Source: Actinomycetota bacterium (GTDB lineage: Bacteria; Actinomycetota; Acidimicrobiia; Acidimicrobiales; Acidimicrobiaceae). Taken from it: 14,440 nucleotides of DNA. Location: positions 1 to 14,440 of the forward strand of contig DAHVOF010000062.1 in NCBI GenBank assembly GCA_027318945.1, written 5' to 3'. The number at the start of each line of letters is the position of its first letter. Position 1 is the stretch's first letter. This document shows positions 1-8,396 of this stretch, piece by piece. Made by a program: the position numbers and the translations under genes. The notes beneath the pieces were generated by a model, which ran no database searches, had not been told where the DNA came from, and worked only from the letters and a program-made list of their open reading frames with translations.

Positions 1-46
1 GGATTGTCGGTCATAGAGTTTGGTTTACTAGCTTGGAAGACTACAC

Positions 47-51
47 GGAGG
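47..51 (+). promoter_or_regulatory. Ribosome-binding site that fixes a TTG start
   Basis: GGAGG sits seven bases before the TTG at 59. It is the main argument that the small ORF is translated and that TTG is its start, because no ATG or GTG competes near the 5' end of that frame. Confidence 0.7.
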
Positions 52-58
52 AAAGAAA

Positions 59-304
59 TTGAGAACTACGGTATTGGTAACCGTTTACGGCATTTCGGTA
101 CTGACTCTAATGATGGTCTTTTACGCGCTGGAAAGTCGTCATTGCCATTATGTTCTTGCATTTGGAATCTGCTGCGTCCTTAGCTCAATTTACGGTTTCA
201 TTACGGGCGTCTGTCCTTTTGGTGTTGTCGAGTTCGTCTGGTCAATCGTGGCATTCAGGCGGTGGAACAAGCTTGGAAATCAAAAATGCGCACAGGCAAA
301 ATAA
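59..304 (+). CDS. Small conserved membrane protein, function unknown
   Basis: The 81-residue product is strongly hydrophobic. Helices are plausible at about residues 3-24 and 31-50, followed by a segment around 52-67 holding PFGVVEFVWSIVAFRRW. A motif of the type (W/C)PFG-V-E--W--VA-RRW at the C-terminal end is, as I remember it, shared by many short uncharacterised bacterial membrane proteins, so I think this is a real gene and not a chance frame. The TTG start at 59 is chosen because a perfect GGAGG lies at 47-51, seven bases upstream. The gene ends in TAA. Four cysteines (29, 38, 39 and 52) lie in or beside the membrane segments, and a fifth is near the C-terminus. No function can be assigned, and no neighbour in the window gives a hint; the next 1.2 kb carries no clear gene. 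Confidence 0.72.
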   Translation: MRTTVLVTVYGISVLTLMMVFYALESRHCHYVLAFGICCVLSSIYGFITGVCPFGVVEFVWSIVAFRRWNKLGNQKCAQAK

Positions 305-1544
305 TCATTGGACTCGCGACCCGGTTCCCTTTCCTTTAGAGGGAGATTTCGCCGCAAGGAAATGTCTTTCAGAATGACAAGAAGAAGCGCACGCCTATTT
401 CGGGTTCCCACTTGTTGACGGTTACTCCAGTGATCTCGACGTGAGAGATTCTATCGGTCACCTTCCGCCTGGATGAGAACAGGGTGAGCACGCATGTCCT
501 GAACTGGGTGCTTAACTAATGACGAATGTGTCGCGGCCGTATTGGGGCTTAGGAAGCGGGGATACTCCGAGGACGAAAGAGACAATCTGCCCGTGAGCAG
601 TGGCGGGGCTGGGGGTGAACGCTCTGGACATGCCGCTCATCTACCATCTCTATCCGGCAACACCTAGGAGGGGTCAACTCTGATCGGCGGAATTGATGAT
701 ACTCCGAAATGTTGGAATGAAGCTGCGCTCACAGTGGTCGGCGGGGATGAAGTGCATAGTGAGAAGAACCTTGCCGAGTTCTAAGAGCGGGGCCTCACAT
801 ACAAACTGGCAGGTCGAATAGGTGTCCTGTTTCCAGACGCGGCGACCGAACGGATTCCTTAGGTTTCATGTAGTCAGTTCCGATTAGTCAGCTGCCTCGC
901 CAGGCAAGTGTTAGCGGCTTCATATGCGAACGAAGGCGCAATTGTATGCGGGAGATTAGCCCGCCAGCCGATTTCAGAAGCTGATTTGGAGTAGCGAGTG
1001 AAAAAGGCAACAACAAACCGAAGACCGTCGTCGTAATCAAATTTGTCACTGCCGACATAGTAATTACACGAGGTGATCCTTTAACGTGTCGTCAGCATGA
1101 TCAGCTTGACTGTTGCGCAACACCTAGGGAGTCTTGAATATGGACGCGAATTATGCCTTGGTTATCCCGCACGGTCTTAGGGGATAGAGATCCTGCCTTC
1201 CATTCACTCGCCAAGCTGAGATCGAGTCGTTGAAGGACGTGCGAGAATTCCATTTTAGGCCGAATTCGATTTCTGCCTTTGATCGTGGTTCAAGTTCGAA
1301 AGAAAGTCTCGCCTGCTCTTTTCCCGGCTCACGCTTTCCTCAAGTGAACGTGGCGTATTTGTGGACTATTTTGCAGCTTTCATCCCATTCAGGATAGCTT
1401 CGCAGTTCTCATGTATCTGGCTTGCACATCAATCGCATTGAACCCAGCTTCACCACCTCGCTACATATTGGGACGGCTGTTGGTTTCAGTGTACGCAAGT
1501 ATAAATACGATGAATCGCTAGTCTACTGACCTGCGAATATATTG
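305..1544. other. Gene-free stretch of about 1.2 kb
   Basis: I found no convincing gene on either strand. All frames are cut often by stops, and short open pieces (for example 503-667 and 668-781 in plus frames) lack a start with a ribosome-binding site and match nothing I can name firmly. A 12-base direct repeat, GCAACACCTAGG, occurs at 657-668 and 1117-1128. The stretch lies 3' of tRNA-Arg, a common place for integrated elements, but I see no integrase and no copy of the tRNA 3' end. It could be decayed coding DNA or long intergenic DNA. Confidence 0.5.
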
Positions 1545-1618
1545 CGCGCTCGGAGGGATTCGAACCCCCGACCTTCTGATCCGTAGTCAGATGCTCTAAT
1601 CCGCTGAGCTACGAGCGC
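1545..1618 (-). tRNA. tRNA-Arg (anticodon ACG)
   Basis: Read on the minus strand, this forms a full cloverleaf of 74 bases. It has a seven-pair acceptor stem GCGCTCG/CGAGCGC and a D arm GCTC...GAGC. The anticodon stem TCTGA/TCAGA closes the loop CTACGGA with anticodon ACG (complement at 1582-1584). The T arm is GGGGG-TTCGAAT-CCCTC with one G-U pair, and the discriminator base is G. ACG is the arginine anticodon whose A34 is normally deaminated to inosine so that it reads CGU, CGC and CGA. CCA is not encoded; the bases after the discriminator read CAA. The 5' end lies 43 bases after the gltD stop on the same strand, so read-through from gltBD is possible, although a promoter of its own is not excluded. 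Confidence 0.96.
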
Positions 1619-1661
1619 TTGGGCTGACACTCCAATTTAGCGGATGTCATGTATCGCTCGG

Positions 1662-3131
1662 CTAGAGAACCGCTATTGGTTTGTCAGTAATGGCTAACGG
1701 TGAAGGCAGGTCAGAGCTTCCCATAAGGTGTGTATCCACAGCATTCGCGACTGAACGACCTTCGGCGATCGCCCATACAATTAAACTTTGCCCACGCCTG
1801 GCATCGCCTGCAGCAAACACTTTAGGATTATTGGTAGCCCATCTCTCATTGGTCGAGATGTTCCCCCTGGAATCCGTTTCAATTCCGAGTTGGGCAATTA
1901 TGCCGTCCTTCTCGGGTCCGAGAAATCCCATCGCCAGGAAGACGAGGTCGCACTCTATCTCGAACTCGCTGCCTTCGACCTTCTTGAAATTCGGTCTGCC
2001 ATTTTCAAGAACTGTCTCTACCTTGTGCACCAGGATTCCTCTAAGAGTTCCATCTGGATTTCCAAGAAATCTCTCGGTGTTGATGGAGAATTCTCTATCC
2101 CCACCCTCTTCGTGGGCTGAAGACACTCGGTAGATCAGCGGCCATGTGGGCCATGGAGTGGTGGGGTCCCGCTCTTCCGGCGGTCTTGGCATGATTTCAA
2201 GCTGTACAACAGATTCAGCGCCCTGCCTGTGCGCGGTTCCAAGGCAGTCAGCGCCGGTATCGCCACCGCCTATGATTACGACCTTCTTACCTTCAGAGGT
2301 GATGGAAGGCACGTCAAGATCGCCCTCCTGCACCCTGTTTGCGATTGGTAGGTACTCCAGGGCTTGATGGATACCATCGAGGTCTCGTCCATGAACGGGC
2401 AGGTCTCGTGCAATGGTCGAGCCGATAGTTAGAACAAGCGCATCGCAGTCGTTGAGGATCTGATTGGCGTCTAAATTCTTTCCAATCTCGGCTCCCGTGA
2501 CGAAGGTAGTTCCCTCGGCACGCATCTGGTCAAGGCGCCGATTGAGAACAGACTTTTCCAACTTGAACTCTGGAATCCCATATCTCAGCAGACCACCAAT
2601 ACGATCTGCCCTTTCATACAGAGTTACGTCATGTCCTGCTCGGGTCAGTTGCTGCGCAGCTGCAAGTCCAGCGGGACCTGAACCCACTACGACAACCCTC
2701 ATCCCAGTCTTGACGCTTGGATGCAACGGAGCAATCCAACCTTCGTCAAAGGCCTTGTCAATCAGGTATTGCTCAACCGTCTTTATTGCCACCGGATCGG
2801 CCGAGATGCCGAGTACACAAGCAGCCTCACAAGGTGCGGGGCAGAGCCTACCGGTAAAGTCGGGAAAATTATTTGTTGCGTGGAGTCTGTCGATCGCTTC
2901 GCGCCAGTTGAAGCGATATGCGAGGTCATTCCATTCAGGGATGAGGTTTCCCAATGGGCAGCCGCGATGGCAGAACGGAATGCCACAATCCATGCATCTT
3001 GCAGCCTGGCTTACGAGCGTGTCTTCCGGGAAAGGCTTGTAAACCTCTTTCCAGTCGTGTATTCGAAGCTCTGCTGGTCTGCGTGTCGGTGTGGTGCGTG
3101 GGTATTTCAAGAACCCTTTGGGATCGGCCAT
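1662..3131 (-). CDS. gltD: Glutamate synthase small (beta) subunit
   Basis: This subunit supplies electrons from NAD(P)H through FAD to the large subunit, for conversion of glutamine and 2-oxoglutarate to two glutamates in the cytoplasm. The 489 residues match the usual family length. The N-terminal iron-sulfur region has Cys46, 49, 54 and 58 (CMDCGIPFCHRGC) and a second group Cys97, 101 and 105 (CPAPCEAAC). An FAD-binding GSGPAG lies at about 150-155, with the IGGLLRYGIPEFKLEK segment after it. A second dinucleotide fold with GGGDTGAD lies at about 288-295. The flavoprotein end AAGDARRGQSLIVWAIAEGR is at about 440-459. The ATG at 3131 follows AAGGA with a seven-base gap. gltD starts 25 bases after the gltB stop, so the two are surely one transcript, with gltB first. 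It ends in TAG. Confidence 0.97.
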   Translation of the reverse strand: MADPKGFLKYPRTTPTRRPAELRIHDWKEVYKPFPEDTLVSQAARCMDCGIPFCHRGCPLGNLIPEWNDLAYRFNWREAIDRLHATNNFPDFTGRLCPAPCEAACVLGISADPVAIKTVEQYLIDKAFDEGWIAPLHPSVKTGMRVVVVGSGPAGLAAAQQLTRAGHDVTLYERADRIGGLLRYGIPEFKLEKSVLNRRLDQMRAEGTTFVTGAEIGKNLDANQILNDCDALVLTIGSTIARDLPVHGRDLDGIHQALEYLPIANRVQEGDLDVPSITSEGKKVVIIGGGDTGADCLGTAHRQGAESVVQLEIMPRPPEERDPTTPWPTWPLIYRVSSAHEEGGDREFSINTERFLGNPDGTLRGILVHKVETVLENGRPNFKKVEGSEFEIECDLVFLAMGFLGPEKDGIIAQLGIETDSRGNISTNERWATNNPKVFAAGDARRGQSLIVWAIAEGRSVANAVDTHLMGSSDLPSPLAITDKPIAVL

Positions 3132-3156
3132 CTCTATTCCTTGGACTTTGCTTTCT

Positions 3157-6100
3157 CTAGACTGTTTGATCGGGCGTGAAAACTACGGTCTCGGTGCCTC
3201 CTTGAGCTTTCGCAGCTTCTTTGGCCATCAGCACCCGCTTGTAATCACGCGGGAATACTTTTACAAACCTGTTGACCTCCAGGCTGAAATTGGCAAGAAT
3301 CTTTTCAGCTACAGTCGATCCGGTTAGGGAGGCGTGCTCCGCCAATATCGTGGCGAGCCATTCTCTGTCATCGAGTTCCAGAGGATCGAGATCCACCATC
3401 TCCGTATTCACGAGCTTGCGGAAGTGGCCGTTCGGATCGTAGACGTAGGCCTCTCCACCGGACATTCCCGCGCCGAAGTTGCGCCCTGTTGCGCCGATTA
3501 CCACGACGCGTCCTCCGGTCATGTATTCGCAGCCATGGTCCCCCACGCCTTCGACTACAGCTATGGCGCCGGAGTTCCTCACCGCAAATCTTTCGCCAAC
3601 AACACCGCGAATGAAGGCTGAGCCGGAGGTGGCACCATATAGGATCACGTTTCCGGCAATTATGTTTTGTTCCGGAACAAAGGGCGAGGATGGATGGGGC
3701 TTGACAATGATCTTGCCACCCGAAAGCCCCTTGCCCAGGTAGTCGTTGGAGTCCCCAATTAGCTCAAGAGTCATCCCCTTTGGCACGAATGCGCCAAAGC
3801 TTTGCCCAGCGGAGCCCGTGAAAGTAAGCCAGATGGAGTTGTCGGGAAGACCCGCTCCTCCGTGGAGCCTTGTCAGCTCCGATCCGAGCATTGTACCAAC
3901 CGTTCTGTTGACGTTTCTGATCGGGAATGAAGCTCGCACTTTTGAGTTATCGTAAAGGGCCGGTCTGCAAATCTCAATCAGGTCGTTGTCAAGGGCCTTG
4001 TCCAAGCCATGGTCTTGTTTCGAAGTGGCCGTCCGCGATTGGTTCTCCCTCAACTGCGGCATCTCGAACAAGGGACCGAGATCGAGCCCTGATGCCTTCC
4101 AGTGCTTTATTGCAGACTTGGCTTCGATCATCTCTACGTGTCCGACTGTTTCGTGGAGAGTCCTGAAGCCCAGCTGCGAAAGGTACTGTCGCACCTCCTC
4201 CGCGATGTACTCGAAGAATGTGACAACAAATTCAGGTTTACCTGTGAAGCGTTTTCTTAGCTCCGGATTCTGGGTTGCGATACCAGCGGGACAGGTGTCG
4301 AGGTGGCAAACCCTCATCATTATGCATCCGGAGACCACGAGCGGCGCAGTTGCAAAGCCAAACTCTTCTGCCCCGAGAAGAGCTGCGATGATCACGTCTC
4401 TTCCGGTCTTCAGCTGCCCATCGACCTGAACCACGATCCTGTCGCGGAGATTGTTGGCGAGCAGTGTCTGCTGAGTCTCGGCGAGACCGATCTCCCAAGG
4501 TATCCCGGCGTGCTTCAAGGAGGTGAGCGGGGAAGCGCCGGTTCCTCCGTCATAGCCGGAAATGAGCACTACGTCAGAGTGCGCCTTTGCAACTCCTGCG
4601 GCAACCGTTCCGACACCCACCTCCGCCACTAGCTTGACATGGATGCGGGCGTTGCGGTTTGAGCACTTCAGGTCGTAGATCAGCTGGGCCAGGTCCTCGA
4701 TCGAATAGATGTCGTGGTGAGGTGGCGGGGATATCAAACCCACGCCGGGAGTCGAGTACCTCGTCTTGGCTATCCACGGATAGACCTTGTCACCTGGAAG
4801 TTGTCCTCCCTCTCCAGGCTTTGCTCCCTGTGCCATCTTGATCTGGATGTCGTCGGCGTTAACTAGATATTCGCTAGTGACGCCGAACCTTCCCGACGCA
4901 ACTTGTTTGATCGCACTTTTCCTGGAATCCCCGTTCGGGTCCAGGACGAACCGTTCCGGATCCTCTCCGCCTTCGCCTGTGTTTGATTTGCCACCCAGCC
5001 GGTTCATTGCGATGGCAAGAGTTTCATGGGCCTCCGCGGAGATCGAGCCGTAGGACATGGCGCCCGTCGCGAAGCGCTTTACAATCTCCGATACAGGTTC
5101 GACTTCTTCTATCGGAACGGGTGGCCGCTCGCCGATTTTCAGATCGAAAAGGCCTCGAATGGTAGCCAGCTTTTTTGACTGGTCGTTGACGAGGTTCGTG
5201 TAGTCCTTGAAGACGTCATAGCGCTTCTGGCGGGTGGAGTGCTGCAGTTTGAACACTGTTTCCGGATTAAAGAGGTGATGCTCGCCTTCTCGTCTCCACT
5301 GATATTCACCGCCCACTTCTAGCGAGCGATGCGCCAGCTCCTCAGGCCTTTCGGTGAATGCCAGGTGGTGGCGCATCGCAACCTCTTTGGCCAAGGTGTC
5401 AGTGCCTATGCCTCCAATCCGGCTAGTGGTGCCGGTGAAGTACTCGTCGACAAGCTCCCTTGACAGCCCTACCGCTTCAAACACCTGGGCACCGGTGTAA
5501 GAGGCTACAGTCGAGATTCCCATCTTGGACATCACTTTGAGGATGCCTTTTCCCGCGGCTTTGATATAGTTCTTCACCGCCTTACTCGGCGTGACGTCCG
5601 TGAGAAGTCCTTCTCTTATCATGTCAACTACCGACTCGAAGGCTAGGTATGGATTGATGGCAGAGGCCCCGTAGCTCATTAGAAGTGCCATGTGGTGGAC
5701 TTCCCGCGCTTCGCCGGTCTCTACGACAAGGGCGACTTTGGTCCTCGCTCCGGTTCTAATTAGATGGTGGTGCACTGCGGACAGCAGTAGAAGGGATGGT
5801 ATCGGTGCCAGTTCGGAGCTGATATGGCGGTCTGAGAGGATGATGATATTGGATCCATTTGCGATCGCCCCAGTCACCGTCCTTCTGATCTCCTCGATGG
5901 AGTCCTTCAGCCCTTCGCCGCCTTTCTTGACATCGTATAATCCGTCGACGACAAAGGACTTGAAGCCGGGGTTCTCCCCCTCCTCGTTGATGTAAAGGAG
6001 CTTTGCCAGCTGGTCGTTGTCGATTATCGGGAATGGTATTTGAATCTGGTGAATCGAACTCGCACCGGGATCCAAGATGTTTCCGGAGGATCCGATCGTA

Positions 6101-7686
6101 TTTGAAAGCGAGGTGACGAGTTCTTCTCTTATCGCATCTAGGGGAGGGTTGGTTACCTGAGCAAAGAGCTGGAAGAAATAGTCGTAGAGAAGTCTCGAAC
6201 GGTCGGACAGGACGGCAGTCGGTGTGTCCGAACCCATGGAGCCGATCGGCTCGACTCCCATCTTTGCCATCGGTGCCAGGATGATCCTTAGATCTTCGAG
6301 GGTATAGCCGAAAGCCCGCTGCCTCCGGACGATGGATGAGTGCTGCGGAACGAGCATGTGCCGGGGCGGCAGATCGTCTATCGATACAAGATTCTCATCT
6401 ATCAGTTTCTTGTATGGAAGCTGGGAAGCGAGTTCGGCTTTGATCTCTTCGTCAGCGATGATCCGGCCTTTGGAGGTGTCAACCAGGAACATTCTTCCGG
6501 GTTGAAGGCGACCTTTTTGGACCACCTTCTCTTGCGGTATGTCCAGCACCCCTACTTCCGATGCCATTACGACAAGGTTGTCGGAGGTTACCCAGTATCG
6601 GGAAGGACGGAGTCCGTTGCGGTCGAGTACTGCGCCAATTACCGTTCCGTCAGTGAAGGCTATGGAAGCCGGGCCATCCCATGGCTCCATGATCGATGTG
6701 TGAAACTGGTAGAAGGCTTTTCTGTCGGGGTCCATCTGCTCGTGGTTTTCCCATGCTTCGGGAATCATCATCAATACCGCATGCGCGAGGCTGCGGCCGT
6801 CAAGATGGAGCAGCTCGACCACTTCGTCAAAGGAGGCCGAGTCCGACGCCCCGGGGGTGATAATCGGGAAGATTCTTTTAAGATCTCCAGGAAGGGTCTT
6901 GCTTTTCAGAACGGCTTCACGTGCCGCCATCCAATTCCTATTTCCCTTGAGCGTATTTATCTCGCCGTTGTGTGCGATGAGCCGATAAGGATGAGCGAGA
7001 GGCCAGGATGGAAAAGTGTTGGTAGAAAATCGCGAGTGCACGAGGGCCAGGGCCGATTCAAATTGGGGATCCGATATGTCGGGGAAATACTCGGATACCT
7101 GTGGCGTCGTGAGCATTCCCTTGTAAACGAACGTTCGTGAGGATAAGGATGAGAAGTAAACCTCGCGGCAAGCATTCTCGACCCGCTTGCGAAACATGTA
7201 TACAAGCCGTTCCAGGCTGATGTCTTGCTGTCCGTCGCTCCCGGCTACGAAAAGCTGCACTATAGATGGCTCAACGCTGAGCGCAGTAGCTCCAAGCGAC
7301 GCGTTGTTGGTCGGTACCTCTCGATAGCCCAATACCAAGACGCCTTCTTCTGAAGCGATGGTATTTATGACATCTTTTACTTTTTGCGCTGCGCCCTTGT
7401 CTATTAAAAGGTTACCGGCCGCATAGGCGCCTAAAGGTGGAAGTTCGAAGCCAACAATGGATCTGAAAAATCTGTCCGGCAGCTGCACCAGAATTCCGGA
7501 GCCGTCGCCCGTGTTGACTTCAGCGCCGGAAGCCCCTCTGTGCTCGAGATTGAGTAGAGCTGTGAGCCCCTTCTCGACGATGTCATGAGATTTGGCTCCA
7601 GACATGTCGACGACAAATGCAACACCGCAGGCGTCGTGCTCGTAAGCGGCATCGTATAGTCCGAAATTCTGTGGGGTTCGATTCAT
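3157..7686 (-). CDS. gltB: Glutamate synthase large (alpha) subunit
   Basis: The large catalytic subunit of NAD(P)H-dependent glutamate synthase has 1509 residues, a normal length. It begins with a class II glutamine amidotransferase domain (to about residue 400). Its N-terminal nucleophile would be Cys20 in HDACGVAFV, implying removal of a 19-residue propeptide as in characterised GltB. The central domain follows (about 450-740). The FMN-binding synthase domain (about 800-1190) has ISGYDGGTGASP at about 1043-1054 and three 3Fe-4S cysteines, Cys1121, Cys1127 and Cys1132 (CIMMRVCHLDTC). The C-terminal GXGXG beta-helix domain spans about 1240-1430. Ammonia made in the first domain travels to the synthase site. 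The ATG at 7686 has AGG seven bases upstream. Together with gltD it forms the ammonium assimilation operon; the leader holds an inverted repeat described separately. Confidence 0.98.
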   Translation of the reverse strand: MNRTPQNFGLYDAAYEHDACGVAFVVDMSGAKSHDIVEKGLTALLNLEHRGASGAEVNTGDGSGILVQLPDRFFRSIVGFELPPLGAYAAGNLLIDKGAAQKVKDVINTIASEEGVLVLGYREVPTNNASLGATALSVEPSIVQLFVAGSDGQQDISLERLVYMFRKRVENACREVYFSSLSSRTFVYKGMLTTPQVSEYFPDISDPQFESALALVHSRFSTNTFPSWPLAHPYRLIAHNGEINTLKGNRNWMAAREAVLKSKTLPGDLKRIFPIITPGASDSASFDEVVELLHLDGRSLAHAVLMMIPEAWENHEQMDPDRKAFYQFHTSIMEPWDGPASIAFTDGTVIGAVLDRNGLRPSRYWVTSDNLVVMASEVGVLDIPQEKVVQKGRLQPGRMFLVDTSKGRIIADEEIKAELASQLPYKKLIDENLVSIDDLPPRHMLVPQHSSIVRRQRAFGYTLEDLRIILAPMAKMGVEPIGSMGSDTPTAVLSDRSRLLYDYFFQLFAQVTNPPLDAIREELVTSLSNTIGSSGNILDPGASSIHQIQIPFPIIDNDQLAKLLYINEEGENPGFKSFVVDGLYDVKKGGEGLKDSIEEIRRTVTGAIANGSNIIILSDRHISSELAPIPSLLLLSAVHHHLIRTGARTKVALVVETGEAREVHHMALLMSYGASAINPYLAFESVVDMIREGLLTDVTPSKAVKNYIKAAGKGILKVMSKMGISTVASYTGAQVFEAVGLSRELVDEYFTGTTSRIGGIGTDTLAKEVAMRHHLAFTERPEELAHRSLEVGGEYQWRREGEHHLFNPETVFKLQHSTRQKRYDVFKDYTNLVNDQSKKLATIRGLFDLKIGERPPVPIEEVEPVSEIVKRFATGAMSYGSISAEAHETLAIAMNRLGGKSNTGEGGEDPERFVLDPNGDSRKSAIKQVASGRFGVTSEYLVNADDIQIKMAQGAKPGEGGQLPGDKVYPWIAKTRYSTPGVGLISPPPHHDIYSIEDLAQLIYDLKCSNRNARIHVKLVAEVGVGTVAAGVAKAHSDVVLISGYDGGTGASPLTSLKHAGIPWEIGLAETQQTLLANNLRDRIVVQVDGQLKTGRDVIIAALLGAEEFGFATAPLVVSGCIMMRVCHLDTCPAGIATQNPELRKRFTGKPEFVVTFFEYIAEEVRQYLSQLGFRTLHETVGHVEMIEAKSAIKHWKASGLDLGPLFEMPQLRENQSRTATSKQDHGLDKALDNDLIEICRPALYDNSKVRASFPIRNVNRTVGTMLGSELTRLHGGAGLPDNSIWLTFTGSAGQSFGAFVPKGMTLELIGDSNDYLGKGLSGGKIIVKPHPSSPFVPEQNIIAGNVILYGATSGSAFIRGVVGERFAVRNSGAIAVVEGVGDHGCEYMTGGRVVVIGATGRNFGAGMSGGEAYVYDPNGHFRKLVNTEMVDLDPLELDDREWLATILAEHASLTGSTVAEKILANFSLEVNRFVKVFPRDYKRVLMAKEAAKAQGGTETVVFTPDQTV

Positions 7687-7695
7687 TTATAAACC

Positions 7696-7750
7696 TGTCG
7701 TCTCTAAAAACTGATATGGATTATGAGATCCGTCTTCGTTCGAGACGACA
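7696..7750 (-). promoter_or_regulatory. Inverted repeat in the gltB leader
   Basis: TGTCGTCTC at 7696-7704 and GAGACGACA at 7742-7750 are perfect nine-base complements with 37 bases between them. In the gltB transcript the second arm ends on the A of the AGG ribosome-binding site (7694-7696), seven bases before the ATG. A smaller GGAT/ATCC hairpin can form in the loop. The structure could influence ribosome access or be a protein-binding dyad. It does not resemble a riboswitch known to me, and its role is inference. Confidence 0.4.
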
Positions 7751-7830
7751 TTGGCTCAGACGATGACCGATTTCAGTTTATCATCCGGCATCGACATCCC
7801 TACATTTCGGCCGGCCGGAGTATTTTTGTG

Positions 7831-8235
7831 CTAATTCGAGAGGAATACACCCATGACCAGCGCAGCTACGGCCGACACGCCGGATATGCTCCCCCATATT
7901 GCGAGACCTGCCGCGCTTTTTGCCTTCGTATGCAGGTATGCCGAGATCCCTGAGACCACGACAACCCCGATCTTGATACCGAGCACTACTTTCCATGCGG
8001 TTGATTGGGTGCTCATGTTAACTGCACCGAGGTTCCAGAAGCCAGTGAGAACGAGAACGACGAAAGCTGGCCAAGACAGTCTGGCGAAGGCATTAGCAGC
8101 AACTCTGGTAACCTCCGGCGAAACCTTTCTGATGCTGGGAACAAGGCCTGCCAGAGTGATCTGACCGCCAACCCAGATTGTCGCAGCCAAGACGTGCAGG
8201 CTCAACCGAATTCCGTCTACAGCAGATGAGAGCAA
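7831..8235 (-). CDS. CopD-like integral membrane protein
   Basis: The 134-residue protein has four likely helices at about 11-32, 52-70, 81-100 and 108-131. The first contains LSLHVLAATIWVGGQITLAG, and the phrase LHVLAATIWVGG is typical of the copper-resistance-D-like (CopD, PF05425) membrane family. His14 in helix 1 and His102 at the end of helix 3 are the only histidines and could bind a metal or haem; that is inference. Stand-alone short versions are common in actinobacteria, mostly without a tested role. The start is TTG at 8235, preferred because a perfect GGAGG (complement at 8245-8249) precedes it by nine bases. The gene diverges from the peroxiredoxin gene across about 160 bases and ends (TAG) 144 bases before gltB on the same strand, so it may or may not be part of the glt transcript. 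Confidence 0.7.
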   Translation of the reverse strand: MLSSAVDGIRLSLHVLAATIWVGGQITLAGLVPSIRKVSPEVTRVAANAFARLSWPAFVVLVLTGFWNLGAVNMSTQSTAWKVVLGIKIGVVVVSGISAYLHTKAKSAAGLAIWGSISGVSAVAALVMGVFLSN

Positions 8236-8244
8236 AGTTCAAAA

Positions 8245-8249
8245 CCTCC
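8245..8249 (-). promoter_or_regulatory. Ribosome-binding site before the TTG start of the CopD-like gene
   Basis: On the minus strand this reads GGAGG, nine bases before TTG at 8235. It supports the non-ATG start. Confidence 0.6.
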
Positions 8250-8321
8250 GGTGTAAAAGATAGTCGGGCAATTGCAGCTCGCGACCTACTTTGTGAGGCG
8301 TGAGAGAGTGGGGCAGATCTT

Positions 8322-8351
8322 CTGACATCGGCCAATGCCGTGGGGTAAACT
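8322..8351 (+). promoter_or_regulatory. Candidate promoter of the peroxiredoxin gene
   Basis: CTGACA (8322-8327), an 18-base spacer and TAAACT (8346-8351) resemble a housekeeping sigma promoter with five and four of six matches. Transcription would start near 8358, giving a leader of about 39 bases that includes AAAGGA at 8384-8389. This is a match by eye only. Confidence 0.35.
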
Positions 8352-8396
8352 GCGCTAGCGGTTTATGGAAGTTTACTTTGAACAAAGGATCTGATC

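Noticed and set aside
503..667. Fragment containing VLGLRKRGYSEDE, resembling the end of a membrane dipeptidase
   Set aside because: Only about a dozen residues look suggestive, the following residues do not continue the family motif, and there is no start or ribosome-binding site.
657..1128. Pair of GCAACACCTAGG repeats as ends of a mobile element
   Set aside because: There are only two copies of 12 bases, with no transposase, no inverted ends and no extended similarity around them.
1545..1618. tRNA considered as selC (tRNA-Sec) because of the selenoprotein
   Set aside because: It has anticodon ACG, a normal seven-pair acceptor stem and a short variable loop. It is tRNA-Arg; tRNA-Sec needs UCA and a long extra arm.
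2464..3042. 192-codon plus-strand frame inside gltD
   Set aside because: It is a shadow of the conserved flavoprotein and Fe-S coding region on the other strand.
6340..7140. 266-codon plus-strand frame inside gltB
   Set aside because: It lies opposite the highly conserved amidotransferase part of gltB, and the product looks like antisense translation.
7810..7821. GGCCGGCC palindrome after the CopD-like gene as a terminator
   Set aside because: It has no loop in the self-paired form and no T run on the transcribed side.
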